From the NCBI GenBank assembly GCA_024234975.1, contig JACKNH010000021.1, positions 4,202 to 68,201 on the forward strand: a DNA stretch of 64,000 nucleotides. The letters are read 5' to 3'. Made by a program: the position numbers and the translations under genes. This stretch comes from Gammaproteobacteria bacterium (GTDB lineage Bacteria > Pseudomonadota > Gammaproteobacteria > Ga0077536). Each line of letters opens with the position of its first letter. Within the stretch, counting starts at the first letter, position 1. Of this stretch, positions 1-9,569 are shown piece by piece. The notes below the pieces were generated by a model. That model made no database searches. It saw nothing but the letters and a program-made list of their open reading frames with translations, and was not told where the DNA came from.

Positions 1-374
1 CCGGTGCCTACCGCCGCGATAATGGCGCCGGCCTGATAGCGAGTCCGCAGCCAGGGAGTCAGCGCGCGCGCGTGCCTTGCAGACTGTATCGGATTGCGCC
101 AAAGCGATGGCAGATATATGACCGCATATTCGTCTGCATCCCGAACGCTCCGATCCGGTATCAAATGGCGCCCGGACTGTGTTTCCACTGGTGTCGAGTC
201 GAGGCCGACCAGCGCCGTATTGAGGCGGCCCGCCCCGCGGGACCTGCTGGCCCACGCCATGTCCGCCGTGTGCCACATCTCCAGTGGCAACAGCGTTCCC
301 GTCGCCATCATCTTGTCCGTGATGACCAGCGCGATGGATATCCCGGATCCGGGCTCACCGGTGATGCGAGGCAT
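1..374 (-). CDS. GlxA/AraC-type transcriptional regulator, N-terminal part (runs off left edge)
   Basis: An open frame of 124 codons starts at ATG 374 and reads without a stop to the window edge. An in-frame TGA lies just upstream of the ATG, so the start cannot be further out. The product begins MPRITGEPGSGISIALVITD and contains YLPSLWRNP and a final AAVGTG. This is the pattern of the DJ-1/PfpI-like amidase-fold domain that precedes the AraC helix-turn-helix domain in GlxA-type regulators (family knowledge). The DNA-binding half would lie outside the window, so the AraC assignment is inferred. It is divergent from fabY, with 125 bp between the two starts. Confidence 0.6.
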   Translation of the reverse strand, partial: MPRITGEPGSGISIALVITDKMMATGTLLPLEMWHTADMAWASRSRGAGRLNTALVGLDSTPVETQSGRHLIPDRSVRDADEYAVIYLPSLWRNPIQSARHARALTPWLRTRYQAGAIIAAVGT

Positions 375-499
375 ATCTTTGGTTCACACTTTGATTATGA
401 TGGCGATTTTAGCTCCATAATTGGCGTTATACTCCTGATATTGCGTTGCACAGACCATTAAACTCCGCCAACTCGAATAACTTTCCCGGCTCTGACCAA

Positions 500-2395
500 G
501 TGAACGCTCACCTTCCGTGTATCGTCGGATTTGGCGGATTGAACGCCGCCGGACGCAGCTCCATGCATCACGCCTACCGGCGCATGGTGCTCGAATCGCT
601 GCCGGAACAGGCGCGCGCGGAAACCATCACAGCCCTTGCTGTGCTGATGAACCTGGTGGAAGGCAATAGCAGCGGGTACCACGATAACGCAGGCAACAGC
701 ATCAAGTTCGGCGATATCGCGCAGCATTTCGGTGTGGCGGTCAACGAAGGGACGCTGGTCCGTCGGCTACGCAGGAACGAACGGATTCACAACGTCAACC
801 AGAGCGTGAGGATCGACGCCAGTAGCGATAAGCCGTTGACCCTCAGACTGCATCGTAATGATGTCCCCGATCCGCTGCCGTCTGGCTGGAAGGTATCGGG
901 GGACGGCAGCGCAACCGTCGAGATTGAACTCAGCAGCGCCATTGATTGCCAACTTGCCTCGACACGCACCGTTGCCGCTCAGGCCGCTGGCCAGCTGCCG
1001 GATGGATTCGACCCCGGTTCGCTTTATGCGTCGCGCTTTCATCCGCGCGGCTTGCAGATGGCAATTGTGGCCGTCAGCGATGCGCTGCGCATGATCGGGA
1101 TTCCCTGGGAAACCGTACGCACCACCGTGCGCCCCGAGCAGATCGCCGTCTACGCCAGCAGCAGCATGAGCCAGATGGACGAATACGGAAACGGCGGCCT
1201 GCTGCAGGCTAGATTGCGAGGTAAACGGGTCAGCGCCAAGCAGTTGCCCATGGGCTTCAACTCGATGCCCGCGGATTTCATCAACGCCTATGTGCTGGGC
1301 AACGTGGGTCATACAAGCGCCATCACCGGCGCGTGTGCAACTTTTCTATATAACCTCGATGCCGCGGTACGCGCCATCCGCGCCGGTCAATGTCGCGTCG
1401 CTGTTGTGGGTAACGCCGAAGCGCCACTGGTACCTGAAATCATTGATGGTTATTCCACGATGAATGCGCTGGCTACCGATGCCGACCTTTGCCGTCTGGA
1501 TAACACCACGACGCCGGACTATCGCCGGGCGTGCCGACCATTCGGCCATAACTGCGGTTTCACCCTCGGCGAGTCGGCGCAGTTCTGCGTGCTGTTCGAC
1601 GACGCATTGGCGCTTGAACTCGGGGCCGAGATTTACGGCGCGATACCCTATGTGTTCGTCAATGCGGACGGTTACAAGAAATCGATTTCAGCCCCCGGCG
1701 TGGGCAACTATCTCACGATGGCGCGTGCGGTGGCCTCAGCGGCCAGGCTTTGTGGCGACGATGCGGTCCAACATCACAGTTTTGTCCAGGCACATGGTTC
1801 GAGCACGCCATTGAATCGGGTCACCGAATCGCGGATTTTTGATCGCGTCGCCGCCACTTTCGGCATCTCGTCCTGGCCGGTGACCGCAGTCAAGGCCTAT
1901 GTTGGCCATTCGCTGGGGCCGGCCAGCGCCGACCAGTTGGTCAGCACGCTCGGCACTTTTGCCTACGGCCTGTTACCCGGCATAAAAACGATTGAACATG
2001 TCGCTGAGGATGTGCATACCAGCCATGTCTCGATCGCCAATAAGGACCGTGAGCTCGAGTCACCTGCGATCGGTTTCATCAACTCCAAAGGCTTCGGCGG
2101 CAATAACGCCTCCGCAGCCGTCCTGGGCCCGGAACTGACGCGACGACTCCTGGGCAGGCGCCACGGGACAAGAGTCCTGTCCGCATACAGGGCGCGCAAT
2201 GAACAGGTGCTCGGGCTGAGGGACTCGCTCGAAGCACAGGCAATGCAGGCGAACCCTGCGCCCGTCTATCATTTCGGCGAAGACCTGATCGACGAGGATC
2301 TGATTCAGATTACGCGTGAAGGCATCAGACTTCCCGGCGACGGTGGCACAGTGGCGCTGGATACTCCGGACGATTTCGCTGACCTCGGGAATTGA
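500..2395 (+). CDS. fabY: FabY-type beta-ketoacyl-ACP synthase
   Basis: A 631-residue condensing enzyme that closely resembles Pseudomonas aeruginosa FabY (about 634 aa) along its length as I remember that sequence. FabY condenses acetyl-CoA with malonyl-ACP to start fatty acid synthesis in place of FabH. Visible thiolase-fold catalytic residues are Cys279 in GACATFLYN, His432 in AHGSSTP and His470 in KAYVGHS. The GTG at 500 gives NAHLPCIVGFGG, which aligns with the FabY N-terminus. A TTG 54 bp upstream would add 18 unlike residues. No strong ribosome-binding site is visible before either start. The gene stands alone, followed by a convergent zinc-ribbon gene. It is probably cytosolic. Confidence 0.9.
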   Translation: MNAHLPCIVGFGGLNAAGRSSMHHAYRRMVLESLPEQARAETITALAVLMNLVEGNSSGYHDNAGNSIKFGDIAQHFGVAVNEGTLVRRLRRNERIHNVNQSVRIDASSDKPLTLRLHRNDVPDPLPSGWKVSGDGSATVEIELSSAIDCQLASTRTVAAQAAGQLPDGFDPGSLYASRFHPRGLQMAIVAVSDALRMIGIPWETVRTTVRPEQIAVYASSSMSQMDEYGNGGLLQARLRGKRVSAKQLPMGFNSMPADFINAYVLGNVGHTSAITGACATFLYNLDAAVRAIRAGQCRVAVVGNAEAPLVPEIIDGYSTMNALATDADLCRLDNTTTPDYRRACRPFGHNCGFTLGESAQFCVLFDDALALELGAEIYGAIPYVFVNADGYKKSISAPGVGNYLTMARAVASAARLCGDDAVQHHSFVQAHGSSTPLNRVTESRIFDRVAATFGISSWPVTAVKAYVGHSLGPASADQLVSTLGTFAYGLLPGIKTIEHVAEDVHTSHVSIANKDRELESPAIGFINSKGFGGNNASAAVLGPELTRRLLGRRHGTRVLSAYRARNEQVLGLRDSLEAQAMQANPAPVYHFGEDLIDEDLIQITREGIRLPGDGGTVALDTPDDFADLGN

Positions 2396-2428
2396 CACTT
2401 CCCGGAGCAACCACAGGAATTCGGCAGA

Positions 2429-2827
2429 CTATTTTTCCGGGTTGGCCCCGTCAAGGCCGAACAACGCATCCAGTGCCGCCCGCGTAGCCTTCGCGGGCGA
2501 CGCCGTTGAAGCATCAGAACGCTCAGCGCTTTCCTCGCCGAACAGCGCGGCCAGCTCGTTCTTCGCCAATAAGGCTTTTTCACGTTGCTGATCCGCAGCT
2601 TTCGGTGGCCCCAGTGTGAAATACCCACAGAAGTTGGCGCGGTCCTTGTCTTTTACCGGGTCGGCCACTGGCTCGCGGCACTGGTTTGCCGACGCCGGGT
2701 CGAACCAGGTGCACATCCGGCATGAATGCAGATAGGCATGACAGTTCGGACATGTCTGTTCGCGGGCAAGAGGCAGCAAGTCCTCTGCAAGTGGCTCCCC
2801 ACATCGAAAGCATGCGATAGCGTCCAT
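2429..2827 (-). CDS. Small zinc-ribbon protein
   Basis: A 132-residue protein with cysteine pairs CFRCGE (residues 6-9), CPNC (26-29), then CRMC, a lone Cys in NQCRE and a Cys in NFCGYF. This spacing suits one or two small zinc-binding ribbons. The C-terminal half (about residues 75-132) is charged and alanine-rich, probably helical, and ends ALDALFGLDGANPEK. I recognise a conserved cysteine-rich hypothetical family seen in proteobacteria, but no defined function. There is no signal peptide. It is convergent with fabY (33 bp apart) and divergent from the APH-fold kinase gene. Confidence 0.75.
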   Translation of the reverse strand: MDAIACFRCGEPLAEDLLPLAREQTCPNCHAYLHSCRMCTWFDPASANQCREPVADPVKDKDRANFCGYFTLGPPKAADQQREKALLAKNELAALFGEESAERSDASTASPAKATRAALDALFGLDGANPEK

Positions 2828-2905
2828 GGCACCAACCTTTCAGTCCGATAGCGGGTCGTTTGTCGTACGGCTATGCTGCCACCTCTGCAGGCAAGGGGAA
2901 ACCAC

Positions 2906-3922
2906 GTGATCATTGAGCAGCACGATATTGAACAAGCGCTCAACTGCTACGGAATCGAACCCGGCGACATTGAACGTATCACCATCGGCTTGATCAACGC
3001 CACCTGGCGGATCACTTCCGCGACCGGCGACGTTTATGCGTTGCAGCGCGTAAACCCGCTATTCCCACCGGAGGTCAACGACGACATCGCAGATGTGACG
3101 GCGCACCTTCGCAGCAAAGGCATGGCATGTCCTCGCATCCATCCCGCACGAAATGGGAATTTCTCCGTATCCGTCAACGGCAGAGTATTTCGCCTGCTCA
3201 GCTGGCTTGATGGCCGCATACATTCCTCTGTCGTTGACACCGCTACTGCAGCGGCTGCCGGAGCAGTCCTTGCCCGCTTTCACCTGGCGTTGCGGGATTT
3301 TCCACGGGAGTTCCGCCGCACGCGAGCCGGTGTACACGACCTTGCACGACACTTGCGCACGCTACGGGAGGCGCTGACAGAACACAGGAACCACGGGCGG
3401 TACGGCGTGATAAAACCGTTCGCCGAGCGCATTCTTGATGCCGCATCCCGGCTGCCGCAGCACCAGTATGGGCCCCGCTTCATCGTTCATGGTGATCCAA
3501 AGATCAACAACGTCGTTTTCAGTGTTGCTGGCAATGACGCAATTGCGATGATTGATCTCGATACCGTCGGACCGGGAATGTTGTTCGACGAGTTGGGAGA
3601 TGCAGTAAGGTCCTGGTGCAACCCGACGGGGGAAGATGATCCGGATGCAGTGTTCGACTATCCGCTGTTCAAAGCCGTGATAGCGGGTTATCGCGAGGTC
3701 GCGACCGGTGTAGAGGAATTGACAGAGTCTGCCGCGCTGGCCGCCGGCGTGCGCATCAGTGTCGAGCTCTCAGCCCGCTTCTGCGCCGACGCCCTGAACG
3801 AATGCTATTTCGGCTGGGACAGCGCTCGCTTCGGAAGCGCGAGTATGCATAACGAGATTCGCGCCCGCAGCCAGTTCAATCTGGCCGCGGCCATGGAACA
3901 GCGGCTGCACGACGCGCGTTGA
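2906..3922 (+). CDS. APH-fold small-molecule kinase (phosphotransferase enzyme family)
   Basis: A 338-residue protein of the aminoglycoside-phosphotransferase/choline-kinase fold. It shows the catalytic-loop motif IVHGDPKINNVVF (Brenner-type HGDxxxxN) and the metal-binding aspartate in AMIDLDTVGPG. Near the N-terminus, LINATWRITSATGDVYALQRVN resembles the nucleotide-binding strands of N-acetylhexosamine kinase and homoserine kinase II relatives. The substrate cannot be told from sequence. I prefer GTG 2906, which follows GGGGAAACCAC, over the upstream ATG 2873. No operon partners: it is convergent with the downstream cyclase gene, with only 19 bp between them. Confidence 0.75.
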   Translation: MIIEQHDIEQALNCYGIEPGDIERITIGLINATWRITSATGDVYALQRVNPLFPPEVNDDIADVTAHLRSKGMACPRIHPARNGNFSVSVNGRVFRLLSWLDGRIHSSVVDTATAAAAGAVLARFHLALRDFPREFRRTRAGVHDLARHLRTLREALTEHRNHGRYGVIKPFAERILDAASRLPQHQYGPRFIVHGDPKINNVVFSVAGNDAIAMIDLDTVGPGMLFDELGDAVRSWCNPTGEDDPDAVFDYPLFKAVIAGYREVATGVEELTESAALAAGVRISVELSARFCADALNECYFGWDSARFGSASMHNEIRARSQFNLAAAMEQRLHDAR

Positions 3923-3941
3923 ACCCTGAATCTGCATCAAA

Positions 3942-4991
3942 CTACAGCGAAACAACGTTGGACGGTGGCTCCACAGTCGCAGCTTCCACGCGATTGCGTC
4001 CACTTTCCTTGGCGCGGTACAGTGCCTCATCAGCCCGGGCCAGCCCGAGTTCGACATCCTCGTTTGGCAGCAACTGGGTGACGCCGATGGATACCGTTAC
4101 GCGCTGCAACTCGGTACCCGTCTTCGGATTGAATATCCGTCCACTCTGTATGGCATTGCGTACATTCTCTGCAACCGCGATCGCACCGTTCAAACCGGTT
4201 TCCGGAAGCAGAATCACGAATTCCTCGCCGCCGAACCGCGCAGCAAGATCCTTGCCCTTGATCACTTGCTTCAGCGCCTGTGCCACGGCCTTCAGTACGC
4301 GATCGCCGAACAGATGGCCATAGGTATCATTGATCGACTTGAACTTGTCGATGTCTGCGATCATGACCGATGTCGTCATGTCGCCGCCCTGGTCGGCGAT
4401 TTGTTCCATTCGTTCATCGAACGCCTTGCGATTGGCAAGGCCGGTCAGCGCATCCGTGGTAGCCTGGACCTTCACGGTTTCAAGCTCCTGACGCAACGTA
4501 TCGATTTCCCGCCGGCTTTCATCCAGACTCTGCTGCAGGGTTGCGCTGGACGCCGTCACGACGGATGTGCTTTCGGAGAGTCGTTCAACGACGGTCTGCA
4601 ATTCAACAGCGGTCATATCTTCGCTGATCTGGTCAGCGCACTCGCGTAAAGAACCTTCGTAGGCCTTCGCTTCGCCGTTTGCTTTCTTGATGCTGTCCAC
4701 GACCGCCAGGACCAGCTTCTTCAGGTTGTCCTGAATCTCCTCGTAGCGATTCGGATCCGCCGCATCGATATAGGATCGATACAGCCTCGCCACATCGTCA
4801 GGGGTGATCTCGACTGCGCGCTGGATGCGCTCATCGATATCTTTGGTCAGCGATGCGTTGCCGCCGGCCACGTACTCGTACCAGACCGCATAGTTCTGCG
4901 GTGTCACCGGGATCCTGTACTTGGTCATCAACGGCAGGGCAAGCCGGAGATATTCCCCTGTTGTCGTCAGTGAAACTTCAGATCTGCTCAT
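3942..4991 (-). CDS. GGDEF-domain diguanylate cyclase
   Basis: A 349-residue soluble protein predicted to make cyclic di-GMP from two GTP. The N-terminal 140 residues (MSRSEVSLTTTGEYLRLAL onward, with YAVWYEYVAGGN) form a helical sensory or dimerisation domain without membrane segments. A coiled-coil stretch at roughly 135-180 links it to the GGDEF domain. The active-site signature is ARFGGEEFVILLPE, so the metal- and GTP-binding residues are intact. At the product-inhibition site the motif is KGKD rather than RxxD, so feedback inhibition may be weak. A good ribosome-binding site (AGGAAAG) precedes ATG 4991. Single gene. Confidence 0.88.
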   Translation of the reverse strand: MSRSEVSLTTTGEYLRLALPLMTKYRIPVTPQNYAVWYEYVAGGNASLTKDIDERIQRAVEITPDDVARLYRSYIDAADPNRYEEIQDNLKKLVLAVVDSIKKANGEAKAYEGSLRECADQISEDMTAVELQTVVERLSESTSVVTASSATLQQSLDESRREIDTLRQELETVKVQATTDALTGLANRKAFDERMEQIADQGGDMTTSVMIADIDKFKSINDTYGHLFGDRVLKAVAQALKQVIKGKDLAARFGGEEFVILLPETGLNGAIAVAENVRNAIQSGRIFNPKTGTELQRVTVSIGVTQLLPNEDVELGLARADEALYRAKESGRNRVEAATVEPPSNVVSL

Positions 4992-5301
4992 GCATCTTTC
5001 CTGTCTGATCGCATGTGATATTGCGTAACAATCGAATCCGCCAGAAGTTGACTGAAGCGTCAGTCATTTCCTGCTGCCGGTTCCTCCGTTGATGGACTTG
5101 ATCCTCATCGGGGCACATTCCGGAAAATCGGGCAGAATCATCCGGATGGGTGGCGCTCAAACCAGTTATCGGCATAGCCCGGGATTCCTCCATAGCGGGT
5201 CACTGAATTGGTCGATTTTTCAGACAGTTAACCCTTTATAGTGACGGTAGAATTCCCGCTATACTTGAGCGCTTGAACAGTATCGGGACAGGGGTCAGAA
5301 C
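4992..5301. other. Intergenic region between divergent cyclase and PPK2 genes
   Basis: 310 bp without a credible gene. The right-hand side is AT-richer than its surroundings and carries TATACT at 5260-5265, a plausible -10 for the PPK2 gene. No good -35 sits at 16-18 bp, so a promoter is only suggested. AGGGG eight bases before ATG 5302 is a fair ribosome-binding site. Confidence 0.35.
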
Positions 5302-6786
5302 ATGTTCGAGACAGTCGAAATCGGTCAGCACATGAGCAAGGCGGAGTTCGAGAGCGTACGGCCGCAGTTGCAGGTCGCCCTGCTTGCCGCCCAGCGTTCA
5401 CTTCGTGATAGCCAGGTGCCCGTCATTATTATCATCTCCGGGGTCGAAGGTGCCGGCAAAGGTCACGTAGTCAGTCGCCTGCATGAATGGCTGGATGTAC
5501 GGAACCTGGAAACAGTGACGTTCTGGGACGAAAGCGACGAAGAACGCGAGCGTCCGCGCTACTGGCGATTCTGGCGCACATTGCCGGCCCGCGGCACCAT
5601 CGGCATGTTATTCGGCTCGTGGTACACCAAACCGATCATTGATCGGGTGAACCGTGACATCAGCAGTTCGGAATTCGACCGCGAACTACACCGTATCGCC
5701 GAATTCGAGAGACTGTTGAGCAACGATGGCGCGCTGATCATCAAGCTATGGTTCCATATTGCGAAGGAGGTGCAGCAGGAACGCCTCAAAGAGGACAAGA
5801 AGAAGCGTCCAGGCGGTACATCGTCCTATCTGAAAATGTTTGCGAAGCTCTATGACCGTTTCCGCACTGTATCCGAACGGGCGATTCGACTCACGGACCA
5901 GGGGGAAAGTCCCTGGCATATCATCGAAGCAACCGATGACCGCTACCGCGACATCACTACCGGAATCACGGTTCTGAACGCCATGCAGGAAAAGCTGGAC
6001 GCGCTGCGCGCACCGACGCCGCCATCGGAGGGCACCGCGATCGAAACTACCTACCCGGGTGAACCTGACCCTCTGACAGTCCTTGACCGCGTCGATCTGA
6101 CTCAGAAGCTGGAGGATACGGAGTATCGCAAGGAACTTGAGCGCGCGCAGAATCGCGTTTTCCGTGCAGGTTGGAATATGCGCAACGCGCGGCGGAATTG
6201 CGTTCTGGTATTTGAGGGTTGGGACGCAGCGGGCAAAGGCGGCGCGATTCGAAGGGTGACCCAGGCACTCGACGCACGACTATATCGGACAATACCCATC
6301 GCAGCGCCGACCGACGAGGAGCGTGCCCACCATTACCTATGGCGATTCTGGCGTCATATTCCGCGCGCCGGACGCATGACGCTTTATGATCGATCCTGGT
6401 ACGGTCGGGTTCTTGTCGAACGGGTTGAGAATTTTGCGCGACTTGACGAATGGCAGCGTGCCTATAAAGAGATTAATGATTTCGAAGAACAGCTGACGGA
6501 ACATGGCATCGTGTTGCTGAAATTCTGGCTCCATATAGATCAGGCAGAACAGGAACGCAGATTCCGCGAACGCGAAACCATCGCCTACAAACAACACAAG
6601 ATCACGGCCGATGACTGGCGTAACCGCTCCCGCTGGCGGGACTATGAAATAGCCGTCAATGAAATGGTCGCCCGTACTTCCACCAATTTCGCACCCTGGA
6701 CCCTGGTTCCGGCGAACGACAAGAAGTTCGCGCGAGTAAAAATCTTGACGACCGTGGCCGATGCGCTGGAGCAGGCGCTGGATTAG
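5302..6786 (+). CDS. pap: Polyphosphate:AMP phosphotransferase (PPK2 class II, two fused domains)
   Basis: A 494-residue protein made of two tandem PPK2 domains, the class II architecture of Pap, which transfers phosphate from polyphosphate to AMP to give ADP. Domain 1 (about 25-235) has Walker A GVEGAGKG but a degenerate Walker B region (FGSWYTKP). Domain 2 (about 275-490) has Walker A GWDAAGKGGAIRR and an intact TLYDRSWYGRVLVERVE. This asymmetry, with the C-terminal half catalytic, is usual for the class. Length matches known Pap proteins (about 475-500 aa). The substrate class is inferred from the domain duplication. Its 3' end overlaps the convergent molybdopterin-type gene by 4 bp. Confidence 0.88.
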   Translation: MFETVEIGQHMSKAEFESVRPQLQVALLAAQRSLRDSQVPVIIIISGVEGAGKGHVVSRLHEWLDVRNLETVTFWDESDEERERPRYWRFWRTLPARGTIGMLFGSWYTKPIIDRVNRDISSSEFDRELHRIAEFERLLSNDGALIIKLWFHIAKEVQQERLKEDKKKRPGGTSSYLKMFAKLYDRFRTVSERAIRLTDQGESPWHIIEATDDRYRDITTGITVLNAMQEKLDALRAPTPPSEGTAIETTYPGEPDPLTVLDRVDLTQKLEDTEYRKELERAQNRVFRAGWNMRNARRNCVLVFEGWDAAGKGGAIRRVTQALDARLYRTIPIAAPTDEERAHHYLWRFWRHIPRAGRMTLYDRSWYGRVLVERVENFARLDEWQRAYKEINDFEEQLTEHGIVLLKFWLHIDQAEQERRFRERETIAYKQHKITADDWRNRSRWRDYEIAVNEMVARTSTNFAPWTLVPANDKKFARVKILTTVADALEQALD

Positions 6787-8402
6787 GTTGGCGGAGTCGA
6801 CTCGCCTGTGCTGGTCAAGGAGCGAAGTGCTTCGGGTGTATCAAAGTCGCGCAATATCCCTTCGTCATCCAGCGCAACCTCGATGACATGCTCGGCATAG
6901 GCGTCGAGTAGTGCCCGTGCGCCGCGGTCACCTCGCAATAACTCCAGTGCGGGAAGGAAATCACGTCCCCAACGCACCGGGTTACCACGGGCCCCGGCAT
7001 GTACGGGAACCACGATTGTGCCCTTCGGGTTCGGCACAGCAAGAATGGCATCGATGGATTCGACGGCTATCAACGGCATGTCACCCAGGCAGATCAGAAC
7101 GGCCGCGGATTGCGCCATGGCTGCTGCCACCCCGGTCCGCAGTGAGGTACTCATACCCTCGGCATAGTGCTCGTTGTGTACGAAGTTGATGGTCTCGTCG
7201 TCGATCGCGCATCGTACCGCCGTCGCGTCATGACCGGTCACCACGACGATCCGATCCACATCCGCTTTGCGCAAGGTCGAGACCACACGTGCCACCATAG
7301 GCGAGCCACTTACCTCAGCCAGCATCTTGTTCGCCGTACCCATACGTCGGGATGCGCCACCCGCCAGTACGATCGCTGTAACCTCATCAGATTCGACGGC
7401 GAATTTTTCCTGGGCTGACGCCCTGCTTCCGCGCGTCAGCAGCCCTCCCACCCCCAGCGTTTGCAGCGCTGGACGTTCCAGCCGCTCGCCTGTCAACAGT
7501 CTGGGGACGAGTAGATCAAAACTGCTGGGCGCCGGCGAGCGCTGGGAGCCAGGCAGGATCAGCACCGGGATGCCGGTCCCTGAATAGCAAATTCCCAGCA
7601 GCGTGCCGGGATCAACAGGGACGCCCAATTGAACCACTTCACCGCCATCGGCGAGAATCGCCGCTGGAATCACATCATCATCGGCAGTCGTGGCGCTCGC
7701 TCCGGCGACCAGAATGAGTTCACACCCTGAGCGACAGAGCTCGGAAATCGCCTGTCGAACAGAATGACTCTCATGTTCCACGATGCGTTCGGCATCGATT
7801 TCAGCGTTCCATTGCTGCAACTTGTTGTGCAGTACGCGCAGCGTCTTGGCGAAGATCGCATCGCGTTTGAAGCCCACATGCGTCTGCAGAACGCCACATC
7901 GTCGATGAACGAATGGCGCGACGCTCACGATATCCGGTCGGGCCACTTGCCCAAGCGTCTCCGCAAGACTCGCTGGATCGATGGCATAGGGAACGACCTT
8001 GACTTCGCCTATCACTTCGCCCGCGGTGACTGCTGTATGCATCGGCCGCAGAATGAGATTGATACCAGCACTGTTTGCGTTTATTGCAGTGACGTCAGCA
8101 TCCGCACAGGTCAATATCCCGGAAGAGTCTGCATACAGGTCACACCGGCCATTGGCTGCTGTGCCGGCGACGACGTGGTTGGATGACAACGCCATGGCAA
8201 TTGCATGAGCCGCCTCATTCTCATCAATGTCACTACTACTCGTCATGAGAACGTGCACATGGGTGACGCCGGCACCGGCGAGGCGGGTGATATCGGATGG
8301 GGTGAGGCGTCGCCCTTTGTTTACCGTGCCGTCCGGGAGACGATAGCTGTGCACCAACAGGTGCCCCGTCGCGTCGGCCAGTGCAAGCGCGCAGATAGGC
8401 AT
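6783..8402 (-). CDS. Molybdopterin-binding (MoCF) / MobA-like nucleotidyltransferase fusion
   Basis: A 539-residue fusion. Residues about 1-320 are a MoeA/MoaB-like molybdopterin-binding region (TVNKGRRLTPSDI, then LILVAGASATTADDDVIPAAI). Residues about 340-535 are a MobA/MocA-type NTP transferase with the signature VLAGGASRRMGTANKMLAEV and the metal-binding stretch ICLGDMPLIA. MocA-type enzymes make molybdopterin cytosine dinucleotide for xanthine-oxidase-family enzymes, so that role is likely. No such molybdoenzyme is in the window. ATG 8402 begins MPICALALADATG and lies 11 bp after the sulfotransferase stop; upstream in-frame codons overlap that gene and look untranslated. Last gene of the minus-strand run. 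Confidence 0.8.
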   Translation of the reverse strand: MPICALALADATGHLLVHSYRLPDGTVNKGRRLTPSDITRLAGAGVTHVHVLMTSSSDIDENEAAHAIAMALSSNHVVAGTAANGRCDLYADSSGILTCADADVTAINANSAGINLILRPMHTAVTAGEVIGEVKVVPYAIDPASLAETLGQVARPDIVSVAPFVHRRCGVLQTHVGFKRDAIFAKTLRVLHNKLQQWNAEIDAERIVEHESHSVRQAISELCRSGCELILVAGASATTADDDVIPAAILADGGEVVQLGVPVDPGTLLGICYSGTGIPVLILPGSQRSPAPSSFDLLVPRLLTGERLERPALQTLGVGGLLTRGSRASAQEKFAVESDEVTAIVLAGGASRRMGTANKMLAEVSGSPMVARVVSTLRKADVDRIVVVTGHDATAVRCAIDDETINFVHNEHYAEGMSTSLRTGVAAAMAQSAAVLICLGDMPLIAVESIDAILAVPNPKGTIVVPVHAGARGNPVRWGRDFLPALELLRGDRGARALLDAYAEHVIEVALDDEGILRDFDTPEALRSLTSTGESTPPT

Positions 8403-8413
8403 CGACGACGTAA

Positions 8414-9502
8414 CTACCAGGCCTCCATCACTTCCTCCAGCGGGAAGTGCAATCCGACGTCGTGCCACACTTCACTGACACGTTTGACAACAGGATTTGC
8501 CCGCGCGAACCACTCGGGATGCCGATCGCGCTTGTCGAATGTTTCGAACGGCTCCGGCGCTGGATTGTAGTTGCCGAAGCGGTAATAGAATGACTTGGCG
8601 AGTTCCGTCATCCGCTCACCACCGTATGCCACCACTTTTATGTCGCGGTTGGCGCTCAGGCCCGTGGTGGCCACGTAATAGTGGTACAGCTCCCAGTAGC
8701 GCAGATACGCGTCGAAATACTCCATGTTTCTCAGTGCTTCGGCATCGATGCCGATATAGGCCAGATCTCGTCGCACCCACTCCTCGATATTGCCTCGTAC
8801 GGTGAAGCGACCGTCGCCCGGCATGCCGCCGGATTTTTCATAAGTCGAAATACAGGACGTCACCGGATGTCGCACGGTGAAAATGTTTTCTACCGCATCG
8901 CCGAGAATCCGCTGAAAAAATCCACCAGCATAAGACCCCTTCAGTAACTTCTTAGGTACCGGAATCTTTCCGGAATGGGGTTTGTTGCGGCCGAAGTAGA
9001 TTTCAACCATCGTCAGGTATTCGGCCATGGTATTGAGACTGGTGATCCAGCTGTTCGTACCGCGCTCAAATCTGAACGGCCCGGCGTCGGGGAAACCGTC
9101 GTGAGCGATAACATTCGGTACCCTGGAAGGGTCGTAACCCAACGCGCGATAGATTTCCTTTGTCAGATACGAACCGCCATTGCGGGGAATGCCAATGATA
9201 TTGATGAAGTGAAAGCGGAGCTGAATGTCCTTGATGGCTTCGACATTGCCGGTCATCAAAGCCATCAACAGTTGGTAACTGCGAGCAATCGCGCTCTGCC
9301 CGACCTGGGATGCCAGACAGCGCCGCGCGTTGTCCGGCGCCTGGGCGATGATGCGCTTCTGGTCATCGAGCATCGTCTCACTGAGCTGGTCACCCCAGAC
9401 TGCGTCTTCGAACGGAATCTGCTCAACGATATGCACCAGAAAATCGACGAATACCGGCGAAACCGGTATCTCCCGGTCAGTCAGCTTCAATTCAACGCCC
9501 AT
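8414..9502 (-). CDS. PAPS-dependent sulfotransferase-family protein
   Basis: A 362-residue cytosolic protein. NIIGIPRNGGSYLTKEIYRAL at about residues 104-124 resembles the 5'-phosphosulfate loop of sulfotransferases, and FTVRHPVTSCISTYEKSGG the 3'-phosphate-binding motif (Arg and Ser). The first 100 residues are a helical extension I do not recognise. It would transfer sulfate from PAPS to a hydroxyl or amine of an unknown acceptor, a glycan, lipid or peptide. It lies in a minus-strand run 67 bp after the SapC-like gene, suggesting cell-surface modification, but the link to the TPS exoprotein is only positional. ATG 9502 follows a GGGA-type ribosome-binding site. Confidence 0.7.
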   Translation of the reverse strand: MGVELKLTDREIPVSPVFVDFLVHIVEQIPFEDAVWGDQLSETMLDDQKRIIAQAPDNARRCLASQVGQSAIARSYQLLMALMTGNVEAIKDIQLRFHFINIIGIPRNGGSYLTKEIYRALGYDPSRVPNVIAHDGFPDAGPFRFERGTNSWITSLNTMAEYLTMVEIYFGRNKPHSGKIPVPKKLLKGSYAGGFFQRILGDAVENIFTVRHPVTSCISTYEKSGGMPGDGRFTVRGNIEEWVRRDLAYIGIDAEALRNMEYFDAYLRYWELYHYYVATTGLSANRDIKVVAYGGERMTELAKSFYYRFGNYNPAPEPFETFDKRDRHPEWFARANPVVKRVSEVWHDVGLHFPLEEVMEAW

Positions 9503-9569
9503 GCGAATTCCCGCTTGTTGCAGTAGGTGATTTCAAGACGCTGAACCTTATTGAGTATTCAGAGGATTT

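Noticed and set aside
2906..3922. Aminoglycoside resistance gene
   Set aside because: The fold is shared with many metabolic kinases, and the N-terminal region resembles those more than resistance enzymes.
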